Source: G963667425 sp963667425 [NCBI: bacterium]
Lineage (GTDB): Bacteria; UBP6; UBA1177
Assembly: GCA_963667425.1 (NCBI GenBank)
Contig: OY763407.1
Coordinates: 1,178,001 to 1,242,000 of the forward strand
Direction: 5' to 3'
DNA: 64,000 nucleotides
The notes under the pieces: model-generated
The model's database searches: none
The model's input: only the letters and a program-made list of their open reading frames with translations
Told to the model about the DNA's origin: nothing
Program-made: the position numbers and the translations under genes
Shown: positions 1 through 7,808 of the stretch, in pieces
Layout of the letters: the number at the start of each line of letters is the position of its first letter
How positions within the stretch are numbered: the stretch's first letter is position 1

Positions 1-1068
1 ATCACCAAGATAATAGTTACCGTCTTTTACAACTTTGGCAGATTTAGCAACGTAGGAACCTGCGGCTTCCTTTGAGACAAAAATGTGATCTATTGCCTGT
101 CCTGTTCCATTATATTTATATGTGCTGTCGTCTGAAATATCTGAGGCAACTCTTAAGAGTTTTCCATCATCAGAAAGTTCATCAAGCGGATCGGATCCCG
201 GAGTATCATTCATGTCTCCGCCTGTTACAATGAGTGAATCAGGATATTTTTCAGCTGCTTCAACAAGAGTGTCGTGTGTAACTTTGGCTTCACAGCGTCT
301 TCTGTCAGGATCATCATAGGATTTTGCTTTATAATGAACCGGAAAGAGAATAATATTTCTTCCCTTGTAAGCCACATGGATTTCTGCAAAATTCCTTGCA
401 AAAAGTCCTGAGTAATCTTCACTTCCGTCACCATCAAAATCACAGGATATTGTCCTGCTGTGGAGTGTCTGGCGAACTTTTTCACCTTTATATAACATTG
501 CAGTGTTTACTGAACCGTCACCTGTACTTGCAAAGAAGTATCCGTCATATTTTCCTTCAAGAAGTGTCATGAGCTGTTCAACACATTCTTTGGTTTCAAC
601 TTCTTCAAGCATTACTATATCGGCATCAATATCTTCTATGGAATTTGCAACACTCATTGCCTTTTGTTCAAACTCATATGTCGAGAACTGTTCTTCATAA
701 TCACCTGAATCACAGCTTCCTGAATCACAGTTTGTGTCAAAGAAACGGAGAACATTATATACGCCGATAACAATTGTTGCCGGTGCTGTAGCATCTTCAT
801 CAGGAGTTTCATCGATATCAGCATCCTGATTTTCATCAGGAGTTTCAGTATCAGTATCATTAATTACATCATCATCAGCTTCTGTATCTGAAAACATGTC
901 ATCATCCGAACCATTTTCATCTTCATCATAAGTAATGACATCTTTATCATCATTATCTATAGTATCTTTATCAGTTGGATCTTCTGCACGTTTCGCATCA
1001 TCACAACCTACAGAAATAAAAGAAATAAATAAAACGATAAGCAATAAATAGATTTTTTTTCTTTTCAT
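1..1068 (-). CDS. Endonuclease/exonuclease/phosphatase-family lipoprotein (3' end cut by window)
   Basis: The frame is open from an ATG at 1068 to the window edge, so the C-terminus is missing. The N-terminus is a hydrophobic signal ending in SVGC, a plausible lipobox. A linker of about 70 residues rich in Asp, Glu and Thr follows, then an EEP (DNase I-like) domain. Visible family motifs are the N-terminal YNVLRFFD segment, the metal-binding Glu in MLEEVE, the catalytic GGDMND motif, and AIDHIF near the edge. Members hydrolyse phosphodiesters of nucleic acids or lipids, and the substrate here cannot be told. It is probably an outer-membrane-anchored exported hydrolase. A sigma-70 promoter lies about 45 bp upstream. 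The family call is firm and the substrate is open. Confidence 0.85.
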   Translation of the reverse strand, partial: MKRKKIYLLLIVLFISFISVGCDDAKRAEDPTDKDTIDNDDKDVITYDEDENGSDDDMFSDTEADDDVINDTDTETPDENQDADIDETPDEDATAPATIVIGVYNVLRFFDTNCDSGSCDSGDYEEQFSTYEFEQKAMSVANSIEDIDADIVMLEEVETKECVEQLMTLLEGKYDGYFFASTGDGSVNTAMLYKGEKVRQTLHSRTISCDFDGDGSEDYSGLFARNFAEIHVAYKGRNIILFPVHYKAKSYDDPDRRRCEAKVTHDTLVEAAEKYPDSLIVTGGDMNDTPGSDPLDELSDDGKLLRVASDISDDSTYKYNGTGQAIDHIFVSKEAAGSYVAKSAKVVKDGNYYLGD

Positions 1069-1112
1069 ACCTTCTCCCACATAATATTAACAAAAAACGA
1101 AAAGCGGTGTCT

Positions 1113-1141
1113 ATTTTAGGAATAAAATCAGCGTTTGTCAA
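1113..1141 (-). promoter_or_regulatory. Sigma-70 promoter of the EEP lipoprotein
   Basis: On the minus strand a TTGACA -35 box (1136-1141) and a TAAAAT -10 box (1113-1118) are separated by exactly 17 bp, upstream of the ATG at 1068. Confidence 0.7.
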
Positions 1142-1243
1142 TCTATGTTAGTATTTTGTTAAAGAAAAAAAGAAAGAGTCTCCTATTTAAAACACTTTTA
1201 TAAGTAATTATCCTGTGAAAAAATTAATATTGATACATTAAAC

Positions 1244-1317
1244 AAAAAAACAGGCACCTGAAACCAGGTACCTGCTTTGGGGGTGGGAGGGGAATCTGTG
1301 GAAATTGTCTAACCACG
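1244..1317 (-). ncRNA. Candidate C-rich small RNA with intrinsic terminator
   Basis: The gap 1069-1529 has no gene but contains a self-contained minus-strand transcription unit. It starts just after a promoter at 1323-1351. The 5' end carries a short GTGG/CCAC stem. A single-stranded C-rich stretch follows (1277-1295, reading CCCCTCCCACCCCC inside it). It closes with a 10-bp stem, arms CAGGTACCTG and CAGGTGCCTG with one G-U pair and a GTTT loop, followed by seven T residues. The predicted RNA is about 75 nt. C-rich unpaired regions of this type pair with Shine-Dalgarno sequences in known regulatory RNAs. No homologous family was recognised, so both the RNA and its role are inferred. Confidence 0.6.
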
Positions 1318-1322
1318 AGGAG

Positions 1323-1351
1323 AAAGTACTAAAAATTTTAAACTGAGTCAA
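1323..1351 (-). promoter_or_regulatory. Promoter of the candidate small RNA
   Basis: A minus-strand TTGACT -35 (1346-1351) and TACTTT -10 (1323-1328) with 17 bp between them sit directly upstream of the C-rich transcript. No open frame follows. Confidence 0.55.
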
Positions 1352-1468
1352 GATTTTAAATAAAAAATATATTATTTTTCCTAAGTATTCTTTATCTAAT
1401 GAATTTAAATGGTTACAAAACAGAAAAATATGAGGTGGAAAAAATTTAAAAAAATATCATTTTTTTTC

Positions 1469-1496
1469 TTGACGGTGATGTTTTTTTTCGTATAAA
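1469..1496 (+). promoter_or_regulatory. tRNA-Asn promoter
   Basis: TTGACG (1469-1474), a 16-bp spacer and TATAAA (1491-1496) lie upstream of the tRNA. A small hairpin (1504-1520, arms GCGTTT and AAACGC) lies in the leader before the mature 5' end. Confidence 0.65.
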
Positions 1497-1529
1497 TACC
1501 CATGCGTTTGATGCAAACGCTTGCTTGGT

Positions 1530-1605
1530 GCCTTGTTAGCTCAGTCGGTAGAGCGGGTGGCTGTTAACCACTAGGTCGGCAGTTCGAGTCTGTCACAAGG
1601 CGCCA
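1530..1605 (+). tRNA. tRNA-Asn (anticodon GTT)
   Basis: A full cloverleaf can be drawn. The 7-bp acceptor stem is GCCTTGT/ACAAGGC. The D-arm is GCTC/GAGC with GTCGGTAG in the loop. The anticodon stem GGTGG/CCACT encloses the loop CTGTTAA, giving anticodon GTT. The T-arm contains TTCGAGT. The discriminator is G and CCA is encoded. A T-run follows at once and may terminate transcription. Confidence 0.95.
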
Positions 1606-1675
1606 TTTTTTTATGTCTAATTTTTCTCCACACAAATATTGTTTTTAAAAATGTTGTTTTAAAAACCTTTTTTTC

Positions 1676-1703
1676 TTGACAATAAAGATACACATGCTAG
1701 GCT
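1676..1703 (+). promoter_or_regulatory. Promoter upstream of the cpgS-like gene
   Basis: TTGACA (1676-1681), 16 bp, then TAGGCT (1698-1703). The presumed start region reads CTCCTCGTG, the same nine bases that follow the -10 box of the small RNA candidate on the other strand. Confidence 0.55.
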
Positions 1704-1758
1704 CCTCGTGTAGGAACATGGTTTTTTTTATTGTATTTGAAGAAAAAGGGAGTTTTAA

Positions 1759-3087
1759 ATGACTAAGAAGAAAGTTCTCATTATGGGTGCCGCTGGAAGA
1801 GATTTCCATAACTTCAACACTTATTACAGAGATAATGAAGAGTTTGAGGTCGTTGCTTTTACTGCTACACAAATTCCTGATATTGATGGCAGAAAATATC
1901 CTGCTGAACTTGCCGGTAGACTTTATCCGGAAGGGATTCCGATATTTGATGAATCAGAGCTTCCTGCACTTATAAAGAAATACGATGTTGAAGAAGTTGT
2001 TTTTGCATATAGTGATGTTCCTTATAAATATGTAATGAACAGAAGTGCTTTAGTTAACGCTTTGGGTGCAGATTTTACACTTATGGGCTATAATAGAACA
2101 AAAGTTAAATCAGTAAAACCTGTTATTTCAATATGTGCTATAAGAACCGGTTGCGGAAAATCACAGACAACCAGATTCGTTTATGATATTTTCAAGAAAA
2201 TGGGTAAAAAAGTTGTTGCAGTTCGTCATCCAATGCCTTACGGTGACCTTGCGGCACAGAAAGTTCAGAGATTTGCTGAAATAGCTGACCTTGAAAAACA
2301 TAAATGTACAATTGAGGAAATGGAAGAATATGAGCCACATATTGCTGCAGGAAATATCATTTATTCAGGTGTTGATTACGAAGCTATCGTAAGAACAGCA
2401 GAGAAGATAGATAATCCTGATGTTATTTTATGGGACGGTGGAAATAATGATATTCCTTTCTATGATTCAAATCTTAAAATTGTTGTTGTGGATCCATTAA
2501 GAGTCGGACATGAAGAAAATTACTTCCCTGGAGAAGCAAATTTAAGAATGGCAGATGTTGTTGTAATAAATAAAATGGACAGTGCAACACCTGAAGATAT
2601 AAAAACTCTTAAGGCAAACATTGCAAGACTTGCACCTAATGCAGTTGTTGTAGATGCAGATTCAGCTCTTACAGTAAATGGAGATATTAAGGGCAAGAGA
2701 GTTCTTGTTGTTGAAGATGGTCCAACACTTACACACGGTGAAATGAAGATTGGTGCCGCTTCTGTTGCTGCAGAAAGATTTGGTGTAAAAGAAATGGTAG
2801 ATCCAAGACCTTATGCAGTTGGTAAAATAGAATATACATACAAAAAATATCCTAATATTGGTAAAGGAATACTTCCTGCAATGGGATACAGCGATCAGCA
2901 GAAAAAAGACCTTGAAGAAACTATCAACAAAGTTGATGCTGACATCGTTTTAAGTGGAACACCTATAGACCTTGGCAGAATTGTAAAATCAAATAAGCCT
3001 ATTGTTACTGTAGGATATGAACTTAAACCTAGAGCAGGTTTTGAAGATATTATTGAGAAAGCAATAAAGGAAAAGCTTTTTAAATAG
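1759..3087 (+). CDS. Cyclic 2,3-diphosphoglycerate synthase-like GTPase (COG2403 type)
   Basis: The protein has 442 residues and a GGGAG ribosome site before the ATG. It has an N-terminal Rossmann-like segment (VLIMGAAGRDFHNF), then a P-loop-like RTGCGKSQTTR at about residue 131, followed by the conserved VRHPMPYGDL, ILWDGGNNDIPFY, VDPLRVGHE and VINKMD segments. This is the architecture of archaeal cyclic 2,3-diphosphoglycerate synthetase, which makes an intramolecular phosphoanhydride from 2,3-bisphosphoglycerate with ATP. The length matches the roughly 460-residue archaeal enzyme. Bacterial members are common but functionally untested, so the name records family only. The carbamate kinase gene 83 bp downstream runs the same way, but a terminator lies between them. 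A metabolic link is possible but unproven. Confidence 0.8.
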   Translation: MTKKKVLIMGAAGRDFHNFNTYYRDNEEFEVVAFTATQIPDIDGRKYPAELAGRLYPEGIPIFDESELPALIKKYDVEEVVFAYSDVPYKYVMNRSALVNALGADFTLMGYNRTKVKSVKPVISICAIRTGCGKSQTTRFVYDIFKKMGKKVVAVRHPMPYGDLAAQKVQRFAEIADLEKHKCTIEEMEEYEPHIAAGNIIYSGVDYEAIVRTAEKIDNPDVILWDGGNNDIPFYDSNLKIVVVDPLRVGHEENYFPGEANLRMADVVVINKMDSATPEDIKTLKANIARLAPNAVVVDADSALTVNGDIKGKRVLVVEDGPTLTHGEMKIGAASVAAERFGVKEMVDPRPYAVGKIEYTYKKYPNIGKGILPAMGYSDQQKKDLEETINKVDADIVLSGTPIDLGRIVKSNKPIVTVGYELKPRAGFEDIIEKAIKEKLFK

Positions 3088-3105
3088 TATTTATATATAT
3101 AATAA

Positions 3106-3145
3106 AGGAAGAGGGTCGTATTTATGCGGCCCTCTTTCTTTTTGA
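3106..3145 (+). terminator. Intrinsic terminator after the cpgS-like gene
   Basis: The stem arms GAGGGTCG (3111-3118) and CGGCCCTC (3127-3134) extend outward through A/T pairs and are followed by a T-rich tail. It may attenuate rather than fully separate the next gene. Confidence 0.7.
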
Positions 3146-3170
3146 TAATTAACATGCAAAGGAGGATTTT

Positions 3171-4109
3171 GTGAGAATAGTTGTGGCTCTGGGTGGCAAT
3201 GCACTTATAAAACCAGGACAAAAAGGTACTGCTGAAGAACAGATGCAGAATGTTGAAGCATCTCTTGTTGATATTATAAAGCTTATAGAGGAAGGTCATG
3301 AAGTTGTAATTACACACGGAAACGGTCCACAAGCAGGATCTCGTCTGATAAGAAATGAAATGGCCGTAACTGAAGTCTACCCTGACCCTCTTGTTGTATG
3401 TGTTGCTGATACTCAGGGAAGCATGGGATATATGATCGAACAGGGTCTCATAAATGCTATGGCTAAAAATGGCAAAAGAGCCAAAATTGCAACTCTTGTG
3501 ACCGAAATAGAAGTAAATCCTGGAGATGAGGCATTTAAAAAACCTACAAAACCAGTTGGTCCTTTTTATAGTCAGGAAAAAGCTATTCAGAAAATGAAAA
3601 ACGGCTGGAAAATGGTTGAAGATGCAGGAAGAGGTTATAGAAGAGTTGTTCCATCACCTATGCCGATAAGGCTTGTAAACCCTGATGCACTTGAATCTCT
3701 TATAAAAAGCGGTTTTACTGTAATAACAGGCGGCGGCGGCGGTATTCCGGTCTACAGAGATGAAGAGGGTTTCTTAAGGGGCATTGATGCAGTTATTGAT
3801 AAAGATCTTGCTTCAGTTATGATAGCAAAAACTATAAATGCTGATATGGTTATTATTCTTACAGGTGTTGATCAGGTGGCTATCAACTTTAAATCTGAAT
3901 CACCTACCTGGCTTGACAAAATTTCCGTAAGAGAAGCAAAAGCTTACCTTGCACAGGGAGAATTTCCTGCCGGAAGCATGGGACCAAAAATTCAGGCAGC
4001 TGTAAACTTTGTTGAAAATGAATCAGACAAACAGTTTCTTATAACATCAGAAACCAAACTATTTGATGCAATTCATGGAAAAACCGGAACTGTAATCTAT
4101 TCCAATTAA
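3171..4109 (+). CDS. arcC: Carbamate kinase
   Basis: The protein has 312 residues and starts at GTG 3171 behind a strong AAAGGAGG site. Amino-acid kinase family features are clear: VVALGGNALI at the N-terminus, VVITHGNGPQAG, GYRRVVPSPMP, ITGGGGGIPV and GSMGPKIQAA near the end. The enzyme interconverts ADP plus carbamoyl phosphate with ATP, CO2 and ammonia, usually to make ATP in fermentative arginine, agmatine or purine breakdown. No arginine deiminase or carbamoyltransferase is nearby, so the source of carbamoyl phosphate is unknown. It shares a bidirectional terminator with the convergent gene that follows. Confidence 0.95.
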   Translation: MRIVVALGGNALIKPGQKGTAEEQMQNVEASLVDIIKLIEEGHEVVITHGNGPQAGSRLIRNEMAVTEVYPDPLVVCVADTQGSMGYMIEQGLINAMAKNGKRAKIATLVTEIEVNPGDEAFKKPTKPVGPFYSQEKAIQKMKNGWKMVEDAGRGYRRVVPSPMPIRLVNPDALESLIKSGFTVITGGGGGIPVYRDEEGFLRGIDAVIDKDLASVMIAKTINADMVIILTGVDQVAINFKSESPTWLDKISVREAKAYLAQGEFPAGSMGPKIQAAVNFVENESDKQFLITSETKLFDAIHGKTGTVIYSN

Positions 4110-4127
4110 ATTAGAAATTAAAGAAAT

Positions 4128-4161
4128 AAAAAAAGGGGCTTTTAAAAAGCCCCTTTTTTTT
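4128..4161. terminator. Bidirectional terminator between convergent genes
   Basis: A GGGGC/GCCCC stem extended by A/T pairs is flanked by an A-run on the left and a T-run on the right. It can therefore stop both the carbamate kinase transcript and the opposing lipoprotein transcript. Confidence 0.9.
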
Positions 4162-4178
4162 ATAAAGCAAACAATAGA

Positions 4179-5777
4179 CTAGCTACCGCAACCTGCGCCA
4201 CTAGGAACATTTGATTTATCATTAAGTTTCTTTTCACAACCTTTCTTTCCAGGATTGTTCTGGCAGAAACTTGTCTTTATTGCATCTGCTGCTATGCCTG
4301 AGAATTTGAACTTATTATTTGCAACCCATGTTGGACTTGCACCGATTCCAAGTTCATTTGCATTTTTAATGTTTTCGGAAAGAAGTTTAACTCCTTCTTC
4401 TCCTGTAGAACATTTTTCAATAACTTTTGCATCGATACCGTTAACAGCACATGACTGCCAGTTTGCATCTCTGATGTTTTTGTTTCTGCAAAGTACATAA
4501 TCCATATATTTGTAGTTCTTTGGATAATGTTTTATAGCACAAAGTTCTCTTATATTTTCATCAACTTCAGGCTGACCGTGAAGTGATCTGAATTTACCAG
4601 GAGCTGTTTCATTTGCAATGTAATTTACATGAAAATCAATATCATTACCGAAAGCTTCAAGAACTTCTTTCATTGCATCAAGAGCTTTTACGCCATAAGG
4701 ACACTGGCTCATTACAAACACATCAAGTCTGTTCTTTATCTCTTTTCTACATACGAAATCACCTTTACAGCCGTCATCTTCACAGTCGATTTTTCCATTT
4801 GCATCATCATCAACGTTGTTGTCACAGATTTCAGCGGTTGGATCAAATTTAGCACCAACTTTAAGACTTTTGTATTTTCCGCCACCAACAGCATCAAGAT
4901 ATCTAACTATTCTGTCAGCACCGTCAACTTTATCAATATCCTTATCGAAAAGGATAACAGGAAGAAGTTTTGATCCGTCTTTTATTTCATCATAAAGCTT
5001 TTTTCCTTCTTCTGACATATAGTCAACATATTTTGGCTCAAGTTTAGGGAAAACACCCCTTTTAAGCTGATCAGCTATTCTGTCAGCATTACAGTTTTTA
5101 CATCTTTTGTCTGAAAGCACAGTAACGTTTACAACTGGAGCTTCAGGAATGTTTGCACAAACTGCAGGTTTGTTTGCTTTAAATTCATCACAGATTCCTC
5201 TAAGGAAATCGTTTGTTCCTCTCTGACCATTATATTTTTTGTTATTAACATAAATGGTTGGAGAACCGGATGCCTTTTTAGCGTCTGAAGCAGCAAAAGA
5301 AGCTTTAAGAAGGTCTGTTCCCTCTTTTCCTTCAACACATGTTTTTATTGCAACATCATCAAGACCGGCTTCTTTAGCACATGCTTCATAACCGTCAGGA
5401 ATGTTTCTCCATGTCTTATTAACACAGCTTATCATTTTAAGAGCTTTAGAATAATCCTGTTTAAGAGCACAAACCTGAACTTTGTCACCTTTCACTTCAG
5501 GCTCACCGTGCATTGAGCTTAAAGTATCACCCTGAGTCTTTCCAATAAAATGGATGTTGAGTTTTGCTGCGCCGCCAAGTTGTTCTATAGCAGGAAGTAC
5601 AGCATCAACAGCTTTTACACCGAAAGGACATTTTGACATTACATACATGTCAACATCAATCTTTTCACCTGAGTAGGAAGCGTCTGTCTTGCTACCAGAT
5701 GCAGCATTCTGCTTACAACCTACAGCAAATACAGCTGCAAGTGCAGAAACAAGAATCAAAAAAGAAATCTTTTTCAA
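4179..5777 (-). CDS. Lipoprotein with duplicated DsbA/GILT-like thiol domains
   Basis: The protein has 532 residues and begins at a TTG codon (5777) behind GGAGATTAA. The signal ends in AVGC, a lipobox. Two related thioredoxin-fold domains are visible, at about residues 38-205 and 345-515. Each has MSKCPFG or MSQCPYG, an HGxPEV segment with a later conserved CA, and a cis-proline SPT loop. This resembles the GILT-type layout, although CPxG keeps only one cysteine of the usual CxxC. Between them lies a third thioredoxin-like segment with KRCKNC, then CDNNVDDDANGKIDC, an Asp repeat bracketed by cysteines that may bind calcium. It probably handles thiols or disulfides of exported proteins. Activity is uncertain. 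Confidence 0.75.
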   Translation of the reverse strand: MKKISFLILVSALAAVFAVGCKQNAASGSKTDASYSGEKIDVDMYVMSKCPFGVKAVDAVLPAIEQLGGAAKLNIHFIGKTQGDTLSSMHGEPEVKGDKVQVCALKQDYSKALKMISCVNKTWRNIPDGYEACAKEAGLDDVAIKTCVEGKEGTDLLKASFAASDAKKASGSPTIYVNNKKYNGQRGTNDFLRGICDEFKANKPAVCANIPEAPVVNVTVLSDKRCKNCNADRIADQLKRGVFPKLEPKYVDYMSEEGKKLYDEIKDGSKLLPVILFDKDIDKVDGADRIVRYLDAVGGGKYKSLKVGAKFDPTAEICDNNVDDDANGKIDCEDDGCKGDFVCRKEIKNRLDVFVMSQCPYGVKALDAMKEVLEAFGNDIDFHVNYIANETAPGKFRSLHGQPEVDENIRELCAIKHYPKNYKYMDYVLCRNKNIRDANWQSCAVNGIDAKVIEKCSTGEEGVKLLSENIKNANELGIGASPTWVANNKFKFSGIAADAIKTSFCQNNPGKKGCEKKLNDKSNVPSGAGCGS

Positions 5778-5818
5778 ATTAATCTCCGTATTCTTCAGTT
5801 TACCAAAAAAACGACTTT

Positions 5819-5848
5819 ATATTAAAGCTTTTTTATTAACTTAGTCAA
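5819..5848 (-). promoter_or_regulatory. Promoter of the thiol-domain lipoprotein
   Basis: Minus strand TTGACT (5843-5848), 18 bp, TAATAT (5819-5824), about 40 bp upstream of the TTG start. Confidence 0.5.
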
Positions 5849-5957
5849 TTTTTTATCTATCCTGACAGAAAATTCAAGCTTTTTTTTATAAAACCTGCTT
5901 TTATTGCATCGTAAAAAAGCAGATGTATAATAAAGTGTATTTTTTGAAGAGGCAGAT

Positions 5958-7289
5958 ATGATAAAAGTTATAATTTCTCAGGATCCATTTTATTTTTGCA
6001 AAAACAGGGCTGATACATTTATATGGTCTTCAACACAAAAAGAAAATTTACTTACTTCAATTTTTAATAAAATGGAGACCGATAGCTCAATTATTATTCC
6101 ATATGCTGAAAAAATATTTGATAATGAAAGCATCGCAATTCCTTTTCTGCAAAAATTGGAACAAACAAAATGTGATATAACTTTTATCTGTCACGAACCT
6201 ATCTTTTCAGATCTTATTCAAAGACATTCAATTATTACAAAAGAAGAAAGCAGACTTGAACAATTTACATCTTCTTTAAAAGTAGAAAATTTCTCGGAAT
6301 ACGCACTTTCAAATATTACAGAAAATCTATCAGGTTTTCCCTACTCAACAGTTGAATCAATAGTTTCAGAAATTAAAGAGATGAATGAACAGAATGCCTC
6401 AAATTATGTAATTGAACAGAAAAAGAATCTGCTTAAAACAAACAGAACTTTAGAAGTAATAGATGTTCAGGGAGATATCGCCGCTATCGGAGGGCTTGAA
6501 GAATTAAAACACTGGATAATTTCAAGAAAGGAAAATTTCGGAAGCAGAGCAAGAGAATTTGGAATACCTTTACCAAAAGGAGTTCTTATGCTTGGAGTTC
6601 AAGGCTGTGGAAAATCTCTTACAGCTAAAATAATAGCAAACATATGGAAATTCCCACTACTAAGGCTTGACTTCATAAATCTGTTTGAACAGAACAGAAG
6701 CGTTGAAGAACTTATGAAGGAAACAATTGAGCTTGCTGAGAAATTTTCACCGCTTGTCTTATGGATAGATGAAATTGAAAAAGCTCTGTCTCAAACTGAA
6801 TCATCATCAGAAATAAGAAGAGTTTTAGGTTGGCTTATGACATGGATGCAGGAAAAAAAGAGTTCCGTCTTTCTTGTTGCCACTGCAAATAAAGTTCAGA
6901 TGCTTCCTCCTGAACTTCTTAGGAAAGGACGTTTTGATGAAATATTTTTTGTTGATCTTCCATCAAAAAATGAAAGAATTGAAATTTTTGATATTCATCT
7001 TCAAAAAAGAGGTCGTTCTGCAAAAGATTACAATATAAATAAACTGGCAGAACTTGCTCATAATTTCAGCGGTGCCGAAATTGAACAATCAATTATTGAT
7101 GCACTTACTGAAGACTTCACAAAAGGCAGGGAGCTTTCACAAACTACAATGGAAGAGACAATAAGACATACTGTTCCTCTTTCTGTTACATATGATGAAG
7201 AAATAAAAGCACTGAGATTATGGTCAAAAGATAGAGCAAAAAATGCCTCAGGCACCAAAAAGATTGAAGATATGTTTTTTAGAAAATAG
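5958..7289 (+). CDS. Ycf46-like AAA+ ATPase
   Basis: The protein has 443 residues. The N-terminal half (to about 170) is a family-specific domain with no recognised catalytic motif. The C-terminal half is an AAA+ module with Walker A GVQGCGKS (213-220), Walker B LVLWIDEIEKAL (267-278), a sensor-1 region ending in ATANK, and an arginine-finger-type segment RKGRFDE. The GVQGxGKSLTAK and WIDEIEKA signatures are typical of the Ycf46 family of cyanobacteria, plastids and scattered bacteria, where roles in CO2 use or stress have been suggested. It stands alone on the + strand between two minus-strand blocks, so context gives no partner. The ATPase call is firm and the function unknown. Confidence 0.8.
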   Translation: MIKVIISQDPFYFCKNRADTFIWSSTQKENLLTSIFNKMETDSSIIIPYAEKIFDNESIAIPFLQKLEQTKCDITFICHEPIFSDLIQRHSIITKEESRLEQFTSSLKVENFSEYALSNITENLSGFPYSTVESIVSEIKEMNEQNASNYVIEQKKNLLKTNRTLEVIDVQGDIAAIGGLEELKHWIISRKENFGSRAREFGIPLPKGVLMLGVQGCGKSLTAKIIANIWKFPLLRLDFINLFEQNRSVEELMKETIELAEKFSPLVLWIDEIEKALSQTESSSEIRRVLGWLMTWMQEKKSSVFLVATANKVQMLPPELLRKGRFDEIFFVDLPSKNERIEIFDIHLQKRGRSAKDYNINKLAELAHNFSGAEIEQSIIDALTEDFTKGRELSQTTMEETIRHTVPLSVTYDEEIKALRLWSKDRAKNASGTKKIEDMFFRK

Positions 7290-7463
7290 AAATAATTCTT
7301 TATTTTATAAAACATTCGATTAAAAATCTTATTTTCTTATTTTTTGTATTTCAGCTTTTATTATTTCTTATTTTTTTTAAATAATATTTGTTTTTAAAGT
7401 TTTAATCTGTAATATATTATCGTGTTGGAAATTTTTTCCTAAAGTTTCGATAGTCACTTTTGT

Positions 7464-7497
7464 CGCCATGGGGTGATTTTTCGTTTTTTTTATGGCG
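7464..7497 (+). promoter_or_regulatory. Leader hairpin with T-tail before the RRM gene
   Basis: The arms CGCCAT (7464-7469) and ATGGCG (7492-7497) are followed by TTTTTGAT, 20 bp before the start codon and just upstream of the ribosome site. AT-rich promoter-like boxes lie at about 7388-7420. The hairpin could be an attenuator or a binding site for the RNA-binding protein itself. The long loop makes this tentative. Confidence 0.4.
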
Positions 7498-7516
7498 TTT
7501 TTGATAGGGTTTGAAG

Positions 7517-7774
7517 ATGAGAATTTATGTAGGTAACGTTGCTTATCGTCTTATGGATGAAGAACTTAAAAATGCTTTTGCCACTTTTGGCGAAGTTGAA
7601 TCAGCAAAAATTATTACAGACAGAGAAACCGGTCGTTCAAAAGGTTTCGGTTTTGTAGAAATGCCAAACAGCACAGATGCCCGTGCAGCAATAACCGGTC
7701 TTAACGGCAAAGAACTTCTTGGAAGAGCCATTACTGTAAGTGAAGCCAGACCTCGCCCAGAAAGAGGACATTAA
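7517..7774 (+). CDS. RRM-type RNA-binding protein
   Basis: The protein has 85 residues and is a single RNA-recognition motif. RNP2 is IYVGNV at residues 3-8 and RNP1 is RSKGFGFVEM. It has the usual beta-alpha-beta-beta-alpha-beta length and only a short Arg/Pro tail (RPRPERGH) in place of the glycine-rich tail of some relatives. The ATG at 7517 is preferred over the TTG at 7511, because TAGGG is well placed for it and the family begins M(R/K)IYVGN. Bacterial RRM proteins bind single-stranded RNA and are often cold- or stress-induced, some with autoregulation through the leader. It appears monocistronic, with a structured leader. Confidence 0.93.
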   Translation: MRIYVGNVAYRLMDEELKNAFATFGEVESAKIITDRETGRSKGFGFVEMPNSTDARAAITGLNGKELLGRAITVSEARPRPERGH

Positions 7775-7808
7775 ACATAACTCTTATATTGTTCTAATCA
7801 CTATCTCT

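Noticed and set aside
5896-5921. CTGCTTTT/AAAAAGCAG hairpin as a terminator
   Set aside because: No T-run follows on either strand in the right place, and it lies upstream of both divergent genes.
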